64,000 nt of DNA. Source: Bauldia sp. GTDB lineage: Bacteria > Pseudomonadota > Alphaproteobacteria > Rhizobiales > Kaistiaceae. Below are positions 18,712 to 28,186 of the stretch, piece after piece (position 1 is the stretch's first letter; every line of letters begins with the position of its first letter). The stretch spans positions 1 to 64,000 of the forward strand of contig NZ_JAGRLA010000131.1 of NCBI RefSeq assembly GCF_020442045.1, given 5' to 3'. Position numbers and translations under genes: made by a program. The notes below the pieces were generated by a model. It was given only the letters and a program-made list of their open reading frames with translations, did not search any database and had not been told where the DNA came from.

Positions 18712-19056
18712 ATGATCACCCGCCACCGCCGTCGGTCGCCCTTTCGGCTCCTTTGGCTGCCGCTGACCACAGCCGCCTTCGTCGGCTATTTCGGCTACCA
18801 CGCCTATAACGGCTCCTACGGCGTTCCCGCGCTGGAGCAGATGCAGGTCGAAGCGCGCGACCTCAAGGCGAGCCTCGAGGACCTGCGCGACGAACGCGCC
18901 GCCCTCGAGAAGCGGGTATCCTACCTCAAGCCCGACAGCCTCGATGCCGATATCCTCGATATCGAGGCCCGCACCTCACTTAACCTGCTGCGGCCAGATG
19001 AAGTCGTGATTTCGTTTGGTGCGGTGCAGCATTCGCGAGAAGATACCTATGACTGA
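18712..19056 (+). CDS. ftsB: Septum formation initiator FtsB/DivIC family protein
   Basis: The 114-residue protein has a basic cytoplasmic tail, one membrane helix (about residues 13-33) and a periplasmic coiled coil (LEQMQVEARDLKASLEDLRD and onward), then YLKPDSLDADILDIEARTSL, the DivIC/FtsB signature before the end. In the divisome FtsB bridges FtsL and FtsQ. Its position between eno and pdhA is the standard alphaproteobacterial context. ATG 18712 follows GCAGGAG. The preceding 292-bp gap from 18420 shows no coding signal. Confidence 0.9.
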   Translation: MITRHRRRSPFRLLWLPLTTAAFVGYFGYHAYNGSYGVPALEQMQVEARDLKASLEDLRDERAALEKRVSYLKPDSLDADILDIEARTSLNLLRPDEVVISFGAVQHSREDTYD

Positions 19057-19111
19057 GTTATCCATTCCAATTCGGCATACTTGATCTGCGGGAAAGACAG
19101 GCCTCCAGTTC

Positions 19112-19140
19112 TTGGATTGCCTCTCGCGTTCGGCTACGCT
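19112..19140 (+). promoter_or_regulatory. Candidate sigma-70-type promoter for the pdh operon
   Basis: TTGGAT (19112-19117) and TACGCT (19135-19140) are separated by exactly 17 bases, 43 bases ahead of the pdhA start. The -10 element is poor, as is common in alphaproteobacteria. This is pattern matching only. Confidence 0.35.
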
Positions 19141-19182
19141 CTCATCAAATCAACAAGCAGCGCCCCAGGGGAGGAGTCCTGC

Positions 19183-20244
19183 ATGCCCAAAGCCGCACGG
19201 AAGGCCGACAAGTCGGCGCCAGTCTCTGAGCCCGGCAAACGGTCACGGCCAACCGTCGTACCGAATCCTCCTGAGAAGCTCGCGAAGCTGACCACCGAGC
19301 AGGAACTTTTCGCCTACCAACAGATGCTGCTCATCCGGCGATTCGAGGAACGCGCCGGACAGATGTACGGGATGGGGCTGATCGGCGGCTTCTGCCATCT
19401 CTATATCGGCCAGGAAGCCGTGGTGATCGGCATGCAGATGGCGATCGAGGATGGTGACCAGGTCATCACCGGCTACCGCGACCATGGCCATATGCTGGCC
19501 TGCGGCATGGACCCGAAGGGCGTCATGGCCGAACTCACGGGCCGCAGCTCGGGCTATTCCCAGGGCAAGGGCGGCTCGATGCACATGTTTTCGCGGGAGA
19601 AGAATTTCTTCGGCGGCCACGGCATTGTCGCCGCCCAGGTGCCGCTTGGCACCGGCCTCGCCTTCGCCAACCACTATCGCAAGAACGGCCGGGTCTGCCT
19701 GACCTATTTCGGCGACGGCGCGGCGAACCAGGGCCAGGTCTACGAAAGCTTCAACATGGCGGAGCTGTGGAAGCTGCCCGTCATCTACGTGATCGAGAAC
19801 AACCGCTACGCGATGGGCACCTCGGTCGCCCGGTCCTCGGCGCAGACCGATTTCTCGAAGCGCGGCGCCTCCTTCAACATCCCCGGCGAGCAGGTCGACG
19901 GGATGGACGTGCGGGCGGTCAAGGCGGCGGCCGACAAGGCGGTGGCCTGGTGCCGGGCCGGGAAGGGCCCCTATATCCTCGAGATGCTGACCTATCGCTA
20001 TCGCGGGCATTCGATGTCGGACCCGGCGAAGTACCGGACCCGCGAGGAAGTGAACAAGATCCGCGAGGAAAGCGATCCGATCGAAATGTCCCGGGCGCGC
20101 ATTCTCGAAGCCGGCCTCCTCGACGAGGACGAGCTGAAGAAGATCGAGAAGAACGTGCGGGATACGGTGACGCAGGCCGCGGAATTCGCCCAGGCCGGAC
20201 CGGAACCGGATCCGGCGGAACTCTGGACGGACATCTATCGCTGA
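19183..20244 (+). CDS. pdhA: Pyruvate dehydrogenase E1 component, alpha subunit
   Basis: The 353-residue subunit binds thiamine pyrophosphate and decarboxylates pyruvate in the PDH complex. The TPP motif runs from [19 protein letters not shown] to [32 protein letters not shown] and [16 protein letters not shown] are family signatures, the latter being the E1-alpha loop near the active site. ATG 19183 behind GGGGAGGAG starts a typical protein with a charged 30-residue N-terminal tail; a TTG-initiated extension to 19081 would lie in promoter sequence. The heteromeric E1 (alpha plus beta) with a lipoylated beta subunit is characteristic of alphaproteobacteria and mitochondria. It leads pdhA-pdhB-pdhC. 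Confidence 0.97.
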   Translation: MPKAARKADKSAPVSEPGKRSRPTVVPNPPEKLAKLTTEQELFAYQQMLLIRRFEERAGQMYGMGLIGGFCHLYIGQEAVVIGMQMAIEDGDQVITGYRDHGHMLACGMDPKGVMAELTGRSSGYSQGKGGSMHMFSREKNFFGGHGIVAAQVPLGTGLAFANHYRKNGRVCLTYFGDGAANQGQVYESFNMAELWKLPVIYVIENNRYAMGTSVARSSAQTDFSKRGASFNIPGEQVDGMDVRAVKAAADKAVAWCRAGKGPYILEMLTYRYRGHSMSDPAKYRTREEVNKIREESDPIEMSRARILEAGLLDEDELKKIEKNVRDTVTQAAEFAQAGPEPDPAELWTDIYR

Positions 20245-20359
20245 CCGGGAGCATGAGCAGCGTCATGCCCCGCTCCACCATCAACGACACGCGTATCCTC
20301 CCGCGCCACCGCGGCCGGGCGGCACCGTATCGCCTGACCGCCAAGGGACGTTTCTGACC

Positions 20360-21742
20360 ATGCCGATCGACATCCTGATGCCGGCGCTGTCGCCCACCAT
20401 GGAAGAGGGCACACTCGCCAAATGGCTGAAGAAGGAGGGTGACCCCATCCAGCCCGGCGACGTGATCGCCGAGATCGAGACCGACAAGGCGACGATGGAG
20501 ATCGAGGCGATCGACGAAGGGTCGCTCGTCCGCATCCTGGTTCCCGACGGGACCGAGAACGTCAAGGTCAACACGCCGATCGCTGTTCTCCTCACCGAGG
20601 GCGAGGACGAGGTCGGCGAAGCCCCGCCCGCGGCCGAGGCCGTCGAGGAGAAGGCGGATGCCGAGGTCGTCGCGATCGAGGCAGCCCCCCAGGCAGCCGC
20701 GCCGGCCGCGCCCAGGGCGGCGACCGCGGCCGAGCCGGAGGTTCCCGAAGGGGCGGAGGTCGTGACGATGAGCGTCCGCGAGGCGTTGCGCGACGCGATG
20801 GCGGAAGAGATGCGCCGCGACGGCGACGTCTTCGTCATGGGCGAGGAGGTCGCCGAATACCAGGGCGCCTACAAGGTGACCCAGGGATTGCTCGACGAGT
20901 TCGGCGCCGACCGGGTCGTCGACACGCCGATCACCGAGCATGGCTTCGCCGGACTCGGCGTCGGCGCCGCCCTTGCGGGCCTCAGGCCGATCGTCGAATT
21001 CATGACCTGGAACTTCGCGATGCAGGCGATGGACCATATCGTCAACTCCGCCGGCAAGACGCTCTACATGTCCGGCGGCCAGATGGGTTGCCCGATCGTG
21101 TTTCGCGGACCGAATGGCGCGGCCGCCCGCGTCGCCGCCCAGCACAGCCAGGACTACGCCGCCTGGTACAGCCAGATTCCCGGGCTCAAGGTCGTCCAGC
21201 CGCACACCGCCGCCGACGCCAAGGGCCTGCTGAAATCGGCGATCCGCGATCCCAATCCGGTGGTCTTCCTCGAGAACGAGATCCTCTACGGCCAGTCCTT
21301 CGACGTGCCGATGGTCGAGGATTACCTGGTGCCGATCGGCAAGGCGAAGATCGCCCGGCCCGGCAACGACGTCACCATCGTCTCCTTCGGCATCGGCATG
21401 ACCTACGCGCTGAAGGCGGCCGCCGAGCTGGAAGGCGAGGGGATCGACGCCGAGGTGATCGACCTCAGGTCGCTCCGCCCGCTCGACATGGAAACCGTGA
21501 TCGAGTCGATCAAGAAGACCAACCGCTGCGTCACGGTCGAGGAAGGATGGCCGATCGCTTCGATCGGCAGCTATGTCGCCTCCGAGATCACCATGCAGGC
21601 CTTCGACTGGCTCGACGCGCCGGTGATCAAGGTGGCCGGCAAGGACGTCCCGATGCCCTATGCCGCCAACCTGGAAAAACTGGCGCTTCCCTCGGTGGCC
21701 GAGACGATCGAGGCGGTGAAGGCAGCGACCTACAGAACCTAG
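20360..21742 (+). CDS. pdhB: Pyruvate dehydrogenase E1 component, beta subunit with N-terminal lipoyl domain
   Basis: The 460-residue protein joins a biotinyl/lipoyl domain (residues 1-80, lipoyl Lys43 in [11 protein letters not shown]) through an Ala/Pro/Glu linker (about 90-130) to the E1-beta catalytic domain (from [16 protein letters not shown]). The latter contains [56 protein letters not shown] and [18 protein letters not shown]. With E1-alpha it forms the TPP site. The lipoyl domain on E1-beta is a known alphaproteobacterial variant and adds swinging arms to the complex. It starts 115 bp after pdhA behind AAGGGACG, and is followed by pdhC after 36 bp. Confidence 0.97.
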   Translation: MPIDILMPALSPTMEEGTLAKWLKKEGDPIQPGDVIAEIETDKATMEIEAIDEGSLVRILVPDGTENVKVNTPIAVLLTEGEDEVGEAPPAAEAVEEKADAEVVAIEAAPQAAAPAAPRAATAAEPEVPEGAEVVTMSVREALRDAMAEEMRRDGDVFVMGEEVAEYQGAYKVTQGLLDEFGADRVVDTPITEHGFAGLGVGAALAGLRPIVEFMTWNFAMQAMDHIVNSAGKTLYMSGGQMGCPIVFRGPNGAAARVAAQHSQDYAAWYSQIPGLKVVQPHTAADAKGLLKSAIRDPNPVVFLENEILYGQSFDVPMVEDYLVPIGKAKIARPGNDVTIVSFGIGMTYALKAAAELEGEGIDAEVIDLRSLRPLDMETVIESIKKTNRCVTVEEGWPIASIGSYVASEITMQAFDWLDAPVIKVAGKDVPMPYAANLEKLALPSVAETIEAVKAATYRT

Positions 21743-21778
21743 CGACGGCAACCGCCGCGGAAGAACCGGGACCGACCC

Positions 21779-23128
21779 ATGCCGATCAACATACTGATGC
21801 CCGCCCTCTCGCCGACCATGGAAGCCGGCAACCTCGCCAAGTGGCTGAAGAAGGAGGGGGACCCGATCAAGGCCGGTGACGTCATAGCGGAGATCGAGAC
21901 CGACAAGGCGACGATGGAAGTCGAGGCGGTCGACGAGGGAACGCTCGGCAAGATCGTCGTCGCCGAAGGGACCCAGGACGTGCCGGTCAACGAGACCATC
22001 GCCGTGCTGCTCGAAGAGGGCGAGGACGCGAGCGCGATCAAGGATGCCGGCGCCGCGCCCGCGCCGAAGGCGGCCAAGGCGCCGGAACCGAAGGCAGCGC
22101 CCGCTCCCGAGCCGGCAAAGGGACCCGAGCCGGCGAAGGCACCGCCTGCCCCGAAGGCCGCCGCACCGGCGCCCGCTCCGACAGCCGCCAATGGCGGCGG
22201 GGCGAGGGTATTTGCCTCGCCGCTCGCCCGGCGGATGGCGACGGAAAGCGGCATCGACCTGTCGCGGATTTCCGGCAGCGGCCCGCATGGCCGGGTGATC
22301 AAGGCGGACATCGAGGCCGCGGCCTCGGGCAAGGCGCCGCTCGCCGCCCCGGCGCCGGCCGGCCGCCCGCCCGCCGCGCCGCCCAGCATGAGCGACGAGC
22401 AGGTGATGAAGCTCTTCGAGGAGGGCTCCTATGACGTCGTCCCCCACGACAATGTCCGCAAGATCATCGCCAAGCGCCTTACCGAGGCGAAGACCACCAT
22501 CCCGCATTTCTACCTGTCGGTGGATGCCGAGATCGACGAGCTCCTGAAACTCCGGGCCGAGATCAACGCCGCCGCGCCGGTCGGCGAGGGCGACAAGCCG
22601 GCATGGAAGGTTTCGGTCAACGACATGGTCATCAAGGCGATGGCGATGGCGCTGCAGCGGGTGCCGGACGCCAACGTGACCTGGACCGAGGGCGGGATGC
22701 TCCGCCACCGGCGCTCCGACATCGGCGTCGCGGTGTCGATCCCCGGCGGCCTGATCACCCCGGTGGTGCGCCATGCCGAGACGAAGCGCCTCTCCGAAAT
22801 CTCCAATGAGATGAAGGACCTCGCCGCCCGGGCCCGGACCCGCAAGCTGGCGCCCGAGGAATACCAGGGCGGCACGACGGCGATCTCCAACCTCGGCATG
22901 TTCGGGATCAAGGACTTCGCCGCGGTGATCAACCCGCCGCATGCCTCGATCCTCGCGGTCGGCGCCGGCATCGAGACGCCGGTCGTCCGCGACGGCAAGG
23001 TCGAGGTCCGGACGATCATGACCATGACGCTGTCGACCGATCATCGCGCGGTGGACGGGGCGCTCGGCGCCAAGCTGATCAACGCGGTCAAGACGCTGAT
23101 CGAGAAGCCGGCCGGGATGATGGCCTAG
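21779..23128 (+). CDS. pdhC: Dihydrolipoamide acetyltransferase, E2 of pyruvate dehydrogenase
   Basis: The 449-residue core of the PDH complex transfers acetyl from lipoamide to CoA. It has one lipoyl domain (1-80, Lys43 in [11 protein letters not shown]), a long Ala/Pro/Lys linker (about 88-138), the E3/E1 peripheral-subunit-binding domain (about 141-178, [20 protein letters not shown], then [12 protein letters not shown]), a second short linker, and the catalytic domain (about 215-449). The catalytic motif is [32 protein letters not shown] and [20 protein letters not shown] are conserved core segments. Only one lipoyl domain is present here because pdhB carries another. The N-terminal 55 residues are nearly identical in pdhB and pdhC, suggesting domain duplication or gene conversion. 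Confidence 0.97.
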   Translation: MPINILMPALSPTMEAGNLAKWLKKEGDPIKAGDVIAEIETDKATMEVEAVDEGTLGKIVVAEGTQDVPVNETIAVLLEEGEDASAIKDAGAAPAPKAAKAPEPKAAPAPEPAKGPEPAKAPPAPKAAAPAPAPTAANGGGARVFASPLARRMATESGIDLSRISGSGPHGRVIKADIEAAASGKAPLAAPAPAGRPPAAPPSMSDEQVMKLFEEGSYDVVPHDNVRKIIAKRLTEAKTTIPHFYLSVDAEIDELLKLRAEINAAAPVGEGDKPAWKVSVNDMVIKAMAMALQRVPDANVTWTEGGMLRHRRSDIGVAVSIPGGLITPVVRHAETKRLSEISNEMKDLAARARTRKLAPEEYQGGTTAISNLGMFGIKDFAAVINPPHASILAVGAGIETPVVRDGKVEVRTIMTMTLSTDHRAVDGALGAKLINAVKTLIEKPAGMMA

Positions 23129-23149
23129 GCGACAAGGCCGGGGCGCGGC

Positions 23150-23737
23150 ATGTCGACTCCCTCGATACGGCCTGCGACGCTCCGGGACGCGACCCACCTC
23201 GCGGCATTGGTCGATATCGCGGGCGAGGGACTTGCCACCTATTTCTGGGGGCAGATGGCGGATGTCGGCCAGTCGCCCTTCGAGGTCGGGCGGATCCGCG
23301 CCCGGCGCGACCAAGGGGCCTTCACCTGGCGGAACGCCCATGTCGCCGAGATCGGCGGGGAGGTCGCGGGCGCCCTGGTCGGCTACCGGATCGCCGATGA
23401 CGCCGCGGACGAGGACCTGTCGGAGACGTCCGAGATCGTCCGGCCGCTGGCCGAGCTCGAGGCGCTGGCGCCGGGCCGCTGGTATGTCAATGTGCTTGCC
23501 GTCTTCCCGGAATTCCGCGGCAACGGACTGGGGACGCTGTTGTTGAGGAAGGCGGACGAGGTCGGCAGACGAGATGCACCGGCGGGGATGGCGATCATCG
23601 TCGCGTCGGAAAACCAGGGCGCGCTCAGGCTCTACGAAAAGGTCGGCTACCGGACCATTGCGCGGCGCGCGGTCTTTCCCTATCCCGGCAACCGGCGCGG
23701 CGGCGACTGGGTCCTCCTGACCAAGCCGCATTCCTGA
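23150..23737 (+). CDS. GNAT family N-acetyltransferase
   Basis: The 195-residue protein has the GNAT fold: SIRPATLRDATHLAALVDIA at the start, AEIGGEVAGALVGYRI as strand pair, WYVNVLAVFPEFRGNGLGTL carrying the acetyl-CoA-binding R-G-x-G-x-G/A motif (RGNGLGT), and VASENQGALRLYEKVGYRTI near the end. Substrate is unknown; protein, antibiotic or small-amine acetylation are possible. It lies 21 bp after pdhC and ahead of a small secreted protein and lpdA, so it is probably transcribed with the acetyl-CoA-producing complex. An acetylating enzyme there would be well placed for acetyl-CoA supply, but this is only inference. Confidence 0.85.
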   Translation: MSTPSIRPATLRDATHLAALVDIAGEGLATYFWGQMADVGQSPFEVGRIRARRDQGAFTWRNAHVAEIGGEVAGALVGYRIADDAADEDLSETSEIVRPLAELEALAPGRWYVNVLAVFPEFRGNGLGTLLLRKADEVGRRDAPAGMAIIVASENQGALRLYEKVGYRTIARRAVFPYPGNRRGGDWVLLTKPHS

Positions 23738-23887
23738 ATTGCGACAGGCGACTAGGGCGGCGACCACCGGCATGGTATGGAACGGCGCTACGGGGGGAAC
23801 CGCCAGCCGGCGGTGCGACAGACGACGGAATGGCGGCCGCCTGCCACACCTGGCGCCGGTCGCGGGAAATTCGGAGGGAGGCAACGG

Positions 23888-24211
23888 ATGCGGGTCGGAC
23901 TCGGCCGTTTCGGCAAAAGCGCCGCAATCGCTCTGGCGGGTCTGCTCGCCGGGGTATCCGTCGCCAGCGCCGCGCTTCCCCCTTACTGGCAGAGAACCCG
24001 CGAGATCGAACGGATCGCCGGCGACTCACGCGTCCATGACGCGTTGAACGGCTCGCTGATCGTGTCGATCACCTGGACGGGGGAAGACCGATATGAAGTG
24101 CGTGGCGAGGACTGCGTCGTCACCGTGACGATCGTCGATATCCCGGGGAATGAGGGGATCGCGGGTCCGCGCAATTTCGACCTTGAGCCTGGCGCCCCGC
24201 AGTGCCAGTGA
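23888..24211 (+). CDS. Small exported protein of unknown function within the pdh cluster
   Basis: The 107-residue protein has a signal peptide with core SAAIALAGLLAGVSVASA ending near residue 28. The mature part (about 79 residues) has Cys76 and Cys106, which may form a disulphide, and beta-type segments around GSLIVSITWTGEDRYEV and CVVTVTIVDIPG. ATG 23888 follows CGGAGGGAGGC, a strong site; a longer frame from 23777 would hide the signal peptide. I recognise no family. It sits between the GNAT gene and lpdA with 35 bp to the latter, an unexpected place for a periplasmic protein. Confidence 0.65.
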   Translation: MRVGLGRFGKSAAIALAGLLAGVSVASAALPPYWQRTREIERIAGDSRVHDALNGSLIVSITWTGEDRYEVRGEDCVVTVTIVDIPGNEGIAGPRNFDLEPGAPQCQ

Positions 24212-24246
24212 CAGCAACACGGAACCACGGACAGGCAGACTGAATT

Positions 24247-25662
24247 ATGGCGAATGCATACGACGTTATCGTGATCGGGGCCGGACCGGGAGGTTACGTG
24301 GCCGCCATCCGCGCGGCGCAGCTCGGGCTGAAGGTCGCGGTGGTCGAGAAGAACCATCTCGGCGGCATCTGCCTCAACTGGGGCTGTATCCCGACCAAGG
24401 CACTGCTGCGTTCGGCCGAGATCTACCACTATCTGCAAAGCGCCGAGGATTACGGCCTGTCGGCGAAGGACGTGAAGTTCGACCCGGCGGCCGTGGTCAA
24501 GCGCTCGCGCGCCGTCTCGGCGCAGCTCGCCACCGGCGTCGGCTTCCTGCTCAAGAAGAACAAGGTCGACGTCATCTGGGGGACCGCGACGATTCCGGCG
24601 GCCGGCAAGGTGAAGGTCACCGCCGCCGACAATCCGCCGAAGGGCGCGCTTGGCGGTGGCGACTACCAGGCCAAGAACATTATCGTCGCCACCGGCGCGC
24701 GGCCGCGGCCGCTGCCCGGACTGGAGCCGGACAAGAAGCTGATCTGGACCTATTTCGAGGCGATGGTGCCCGAAAAGATGCCGAAGTCGCTGCTGGTGGT
24801 CGGCTCCGGCGCGATCGGCATCGAATTCGCCTCCTTCTACCGCACCATGGGCGCCGAGGTGACGGTGGTCGAGATCCTGCCGCAGATCCTGCCGGTCGAG
24901 GACGAGGAAATCGCCGCCCATGCCCGCAAGCGCTTCGAGAAGCAGGGGATCAAGATCCTGACCGACGCCAAGGTCGCCTCGGTGAAGAAGGGCAAGGATT
25001 CGATCACCGCGACGATCGAGACCAAGGACGGCAAGAAGCAGGAGATCACCGCCGACCGGATGATCTCGGCCGCCGGCGTGGTCGGCAACATCGAGAATCT
25101 CGGCCTCGAGAAGCTCGGCGTGAAGACCGAGAAGGGCTGCGTCGTCATCGACGGCGTCGGCAAGACCAATGTCCCCGGCATCTACGCGATCGGCGACGTC
25201 GCCGGGCCGCCGATGCTCGCCCACAAGGGTGAGCATGAGGGGGTCATCTGCGTCGAGGCGATCGCCGGCAAGCATCCGCACCCGATGGACAAGCTGAAGA
25301 TTCCGGGCTGCACCTACTGCACCCCCCAGATCGCGTCGGTCGGCCTGACGGAAAAGAAGGCGAGGGACGCCGGCTATGACATCAATGTCGGCCGCTTCCC
25401 CTTCATCGGCAACGGCAAGGCGATCGCGCTCGGCGAGCCGGACGGCATGGTCAAGACGATCTTCGACAAGAAGACCGGCCAGCTTCTCGGCGCCCATATG
25501 ATCGGCGCCGAGGTCACCGAGCTGATCCAGGGCTTCGTCATCGCGATGAACCTGGAGACCACCGAGGAGGACCTCATCCACTCGGTCTTCCCGCACCCGA
25601 CCCTCTCCGAGATGATGCACGAGAGCGTCATGGCGGCCTACGGCAGGGTCATCCACGCCTAG
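24247..25662 (+). CDS. lpdA: Dihydrolipoamide dehydrogenase (E3)
   Basis: The 471-residue flavoprotein reoxidises dihydrolipoamide in the PDH and related complexes. It has the FAD motif VIGAGPGGYVAAIRAAQLG, the redox pair Cys42/Cys47 in GGICLNWGCIPTKALL, the NAD motif VVGSGAIGIEFASFYRTMGA, the second FAD motif YAIGDVAGPPMLAHKG, and the dimer-interface catalytic segment VFPHPTLSEMMHESV. All catalytic residues are present. Trp in the redox motif (CLNWGC) instead of Val is a common E3 variant. It is the fourth PDH gene and ends shortly before a GC-rich hairpin. Confidence 0.97.
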   Translation: MANAYDVIVIGAGPGGYVAAIRAAQLGLKVAVVEKNHLGGICLNWGCIPTKALLRSAEIYHYLQSAEDYGLSAKDVKFDPAAVVKRSRAVSAQLATGVGFLLKKNKVDVIWGTATIPAAGKVKVTAADNPPKGALGGGDYQAKNIIVATGARPRPLPGLEPDKKLIWTYFEAMVPEKMPKSLLVVGSGAIGIEFASFYRTMGAEVTVVEILPQILPVEDEEIAAHARKRFEKQGIKILTDAKVASVKKGKDSITATIETKDGKKQEITADRMISAAGVVGNIENLGLEKLGVKTEKGCVVIDGVGKTNVPGIYAIGDVAGPPMLAHKGEHEGVICVEAIAGKHPHPMDKLKIPGCTYCTPQIASVGLTEKKARDAGYDINVGRFPFIGNGKAIALGEPDGMVKTIFDKKTGQLLGAHMIGAEVTELIQGFVIAMNLETTEEDLIHSVFPHPTLSEMMHESVMAAYGRVIHA

Positions 25663-25665
25663 GAC

Positions 25666-25702
25666 GGACGGGAACCGGTCAGGCGGCCGGGCGGTTCCGT
25701 CC
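25666..25702 (+). terminator. Hairpin after lpdA, possible end of the pdh transcript
   Basis: GGACG-G-GAACCG (25666-25677) pairs with CGGTTCCGTCC (25692-25702): an 11-bp stem with one bulged G and a 14-base loop, starting 4 bases after the lpdA stop. There is no T tract, so termination would be Rho-dependent or the hairpin protects the mRNA 3' end. Confidence 0.4.
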
Positions 25703-25743
25703 GGCCAATCATCCAAAGCGGTTTGAATACCGAAAAGAGGTCG

Positions 25744-26790
25744 ATGTCGATGGCAAAAGTCATTCAGGTCGGATTGGGCACCTGGGGATTTGACTGGACC
25801 AAGCAAGTGCTGCCGACCGTCGCGTCGGCCGAGATGGTCGCCTATGTCGACAGCTCGGAGGCGGCACTGGCGCGCGTCCAGTCCGTCCTCGGCATCCCCG
25901 AGGCAAAATGCTTCGGCAGCCTCGAGGCGGCGCTCGACGCCGTCGACGCCGACGTGGTCCTCGGCACGCTGCGCACCGAGGCGCATTTCCCGGTCGCCAA
26001 ACAGGCGCTGGAAGCCGGCCTCAACGTGATGGTGGAAAAGCCCTTCGCCTCGACCATCGCCGAAGCCAAGACGCTGATCGAGATCGCCCAGGCACAGGGT
26101 AAGCTCCTCGCGGTCAGCCAGAATTACCGCTACTTTCCCGCCCCGATCCTCGCGACCCAGCTCCTCGCCGAGCAGGCGCTCGGGCCTGTCGACCTCGTCA
26201 CCATCGCCTTCCGCCAGCACGCACCGACGCGCGGGCATAATTATCCCGAAATGCCGGACCCGCTTCTCGCCGACATGGCGATCCACCATTTCGACCTGAT
26301 GCGGATGGTCCTCAATGCCAAGGCGCGGCGGCTGACCAGCCGCACCTGGAATCCGCCCGGCAGCCCCTTCACCTTCGATCCGGCCGGCGTCCTGACCATC
26401 GAATTCGATAACGACACAATCGTCAGCTATCAGGGTTCGTGGATGAGCGGCGGGCCGCGGACCCCCTGGTCCGGGGAGTGGACGATGGATTGCGCGGAAG
26501 GCGATATCCGGTGGAGCGCGCGCAATCACTTCGACACCTACTGGGGCGAGGATCGACTGATCCTGCGCCGCCGCGGCGAGACGCCGGTCGAACCGGACCT
26601 GCCGAGGCTGAAGCATATCGACCGCGCCGGCTCGTTCGCCGCGATGGTGGAGGCGGTCGACACCGGCAAGGTGCCGCCGCGCTTCCCGTCCGGCGTCGAC
26701 AACCTCGGGAGCCTTGCCCTGGTCGCCGCGGCGATCCTCTCGGCCAGGCGCGACGGCGCATGGGTGGAAATCGACGAGGTGCTGGAGTAA
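25744..26790 (+). CDS. Gfo/Idh/MocA family oxidoreductase
   Basis: The 348-residue protein has an N-terminal Rossmann domain (VIQVGLGTWGFDWTKQVLP) and the family motif MVEKPFAS carrying the catalytic Lys. In the C-terminal domain MAIHHFDLMRMVL supplies the usual His-His-Asp cluster. These enzymes oxidise or reduce sugars, inositols and sugar-acids with NAD(P). The substrate is not evident; neighbours are unrelated. I chose ATG 25744 behind GAAAAGAGG; an alternative ATG is at 25750 and a TTG at 25723. It follows lpdA by 81 bp including a hairpin and precedes the bactofilin-like gene by 43 bp. Confidence 0.85.
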   Translation: MSMAKVIQVGLGTWGFDWTKQVLPTVASAEMVAYVDSSEAALARVQSVLGIPEAKCFGSLEAALDAVDADVVLGTLRTEAHFPVAKQALEAGLNVMVEKPFASTIAEAKTLIEIAQAQGKLLAVSQNYRYFPAPILATQLLAEQALGPVDLVTIAFRQHAPTRGHNYPEMPDPLLADMAIHHFDLMRMVLNAKARRLTSRTWNPPGSPFTFDPAGVLTIEFDNDTIVSYQGSWMSGGPRTPWSGEWTMDCAEGDIRWSARNHFDTYWGEDRLILRRRGETPVEPDLPRLKHIDRAGSFAAMVEAVDTGKVPPRFPSGVDNLGSLALVAAAILSARRDGAWVEIDEVLE

Positions 26791-26833
26791 GCCCGAGGAC
26801 AGGCAGCCGGCTGCGGCCGTTTCCGAGGAGACA

Positions 26834-28087
26834 ATGATGAGCGTGCAGGAACAGCGTCAATCCCGGTCGAAACCGTCCCGGCCGAAACTCGTCGCTGGCG
26901 GTCTTCTCGCCGCAGCGGTCATCGGCCTCGGATTGTGGTCCTCCACGCCGTCGGCGGGGCCCGCGACGGCGAAATCCGGCAAGTCGGACGCCGCCGTCCA
27001 GATCACCGGCGGCGGCAAGGCGATCCAGGCCTCGGGCGCCAGCGTCACGATCCGCGGCGATGCCAGCAAGATCAGCGCGGGCGGCGCGCTCGTCGACATC
27101 GCGGCGACGGTCAAGGGCGACGTCGAGGCAGCCGGCGCCGAGGTTTCGGTCAAAGGCGACATCGGCGGCGACCTGCGTGCCGCCGGCGCGCTGGTCGAGG
27201 TGAGTGGTACGATCGGCGGCAAGAGCCATATCGGCGGCGCGTCGGTCCGCTTCGACGCCACCGCGGCGAAGAACGTCAACGTCGGCGGCGCGGCGGTGGA
27301 AATCGGCCCGAACGCCGATATCAAGGGCGACCTCACGGCCGGCGCCGCGAGCCTCACCATCGACGGAACCATCGGCGGCAAGGCCGAGCTATGGGCCTCC
27401 GCGGTGATGATCAACGGCAAGGCCGGCAGCGACGTGACGGCGAATGCCGATGAGGTGATCGTCGCCTCGACGGCCGTGATCGACGGCGACCTGGTGGTGC
27501 GCTCGCGCAACGACCCGACCATCGAGGAGGGGGCCAGGATCAGCGGCCAGGTCCGGATCGAGGAGCCTCGGGAATGGTGGATCGTGCCGAACTGGCTGCT
27601 GTCGATCGGCGGCGCCGTCCTCGGCATTGCCGGAGCCATTCTCGCCGGCGCCGTCATGCTGCTGATCGGCCGCGGCGTCTTCGAGCAGGGCCTGGGCAAC
27701 GCGGCCTTCCGGCCGATCTCGAGCGGCTTCATCGGCCTCGCCGTGCTGGTCCTGCTGCCGATCATCGCGGTGATCCTGATGACGACGGTGATCGGCGTGT
27801 CGGTCGGCTTGGCGCTGCTCCTGGTGCTTCCGTTCTTCCTGGTCGCCGGCCATGCGGTGGTCGCGGCCTGTATCGGCATGTGGATCCTCGACCGCTCGGG
27901 CGGTCCGCGCAGCGCCGGGCGGCTGATCCTCTTCATTCTCGTCGGGGCGGTGATCCTCGGCATCGTCTGGCTGGTTCCATTTGCCGGACCGGTCATCGCC
28001 TTCCTGGCAATGCTGGTCGGGATGGGCGGCTATTTCCGCTCGCTCGGCGGCCGGATGCGGGAGGGAGCCGGCCTGCCGCCGGCGTAA
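26834..28087 (+). CDS. Bactofilin-like polymer-forming repeat protein with C-terminal membrane domain
   Basis: The 417-residue product has a basic N-terminus and one hydrophobic segment (about residues 20-38), then about 190 residues of short Gly/Ala/Val beta-helix-type repeats (IQASGASVTIRGDASKIS, GDVEAAGAEVSVKGDIGG, GNVNVGGAAVEIG-like turns), as in bactofilins and DUF583/polymer-forming cytoskeletal proteins. After the tryptophan-rich hinge EPREWWIVPNWLLS come five or so membrane helices ending near residue 405. The likely topology places the beta-helix outside the cytoplasm. ATG 26834 follows GAGGAG. Function is unknown; such fusions may scaffold the envelope. Two small glycine-rich membrane protein genes follow. 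Confidence 0.75.
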   Translation: MMSVQEQRQSRSKPSRPKLVAGGLLAAAVIGLGLWSSTPSAGPATAKSGKSDAAVQITGGGKAIQASGASVTIRGDASKISAGGALVDIAATVKGDVEAAGAEVSVKGDIGGDLRAAGALVEVSGTIGGKSHIGGASVRFDATAAKNVNVGGAAVEIGPNADIKGDLTAGAASLTIDGTIGGKAELWASAVMINGKAGSDVTANADEVIVASTAVIDGDLVVRSRNDPTIEEGARISGQVRIEEPREWWIVPNWLLSIGGAVLGIAGAILAGAVMLLIGRGVFEQGLGNAAFRPISSGFIGLAVLVLLPIIAVILMTTVIGVSVGLALLLVLPFFLVAGHAVVAACIGMWILDRSGGPRSAGRLILFILVGAVILGIVWLVPFAGPVIAFLAMLVGMGGYFRSLGGRMREGAGLPPA

Positions 28088-28186
28088 CCTGCGATCGGTG
28101 GAAATGCCTCACGGAGGCAACCCGCGACTTGCCAAGCCGGGCCGACGGGGCGATCCTTGGCGAATCCTGGATAGGGGGCGAAGCAG

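Noticed and set aside
19919..23884. A 1321-codon open frame antisense to the pdhA-pdhB-pdhC-GNAT genes
   Set aside because: It is His/Arg/Gly/Asp-rich without domain character and mirrors highly biased GC-rich codons of clear enzymes on the other strand.
23983..26616. An 877-codon open frame antisense to lpdA and the Gfo/Idh gene
   Set aside because: Low-complexity composition, no ribosome site and complete overlap with genes carrying intact catalytic motifs.
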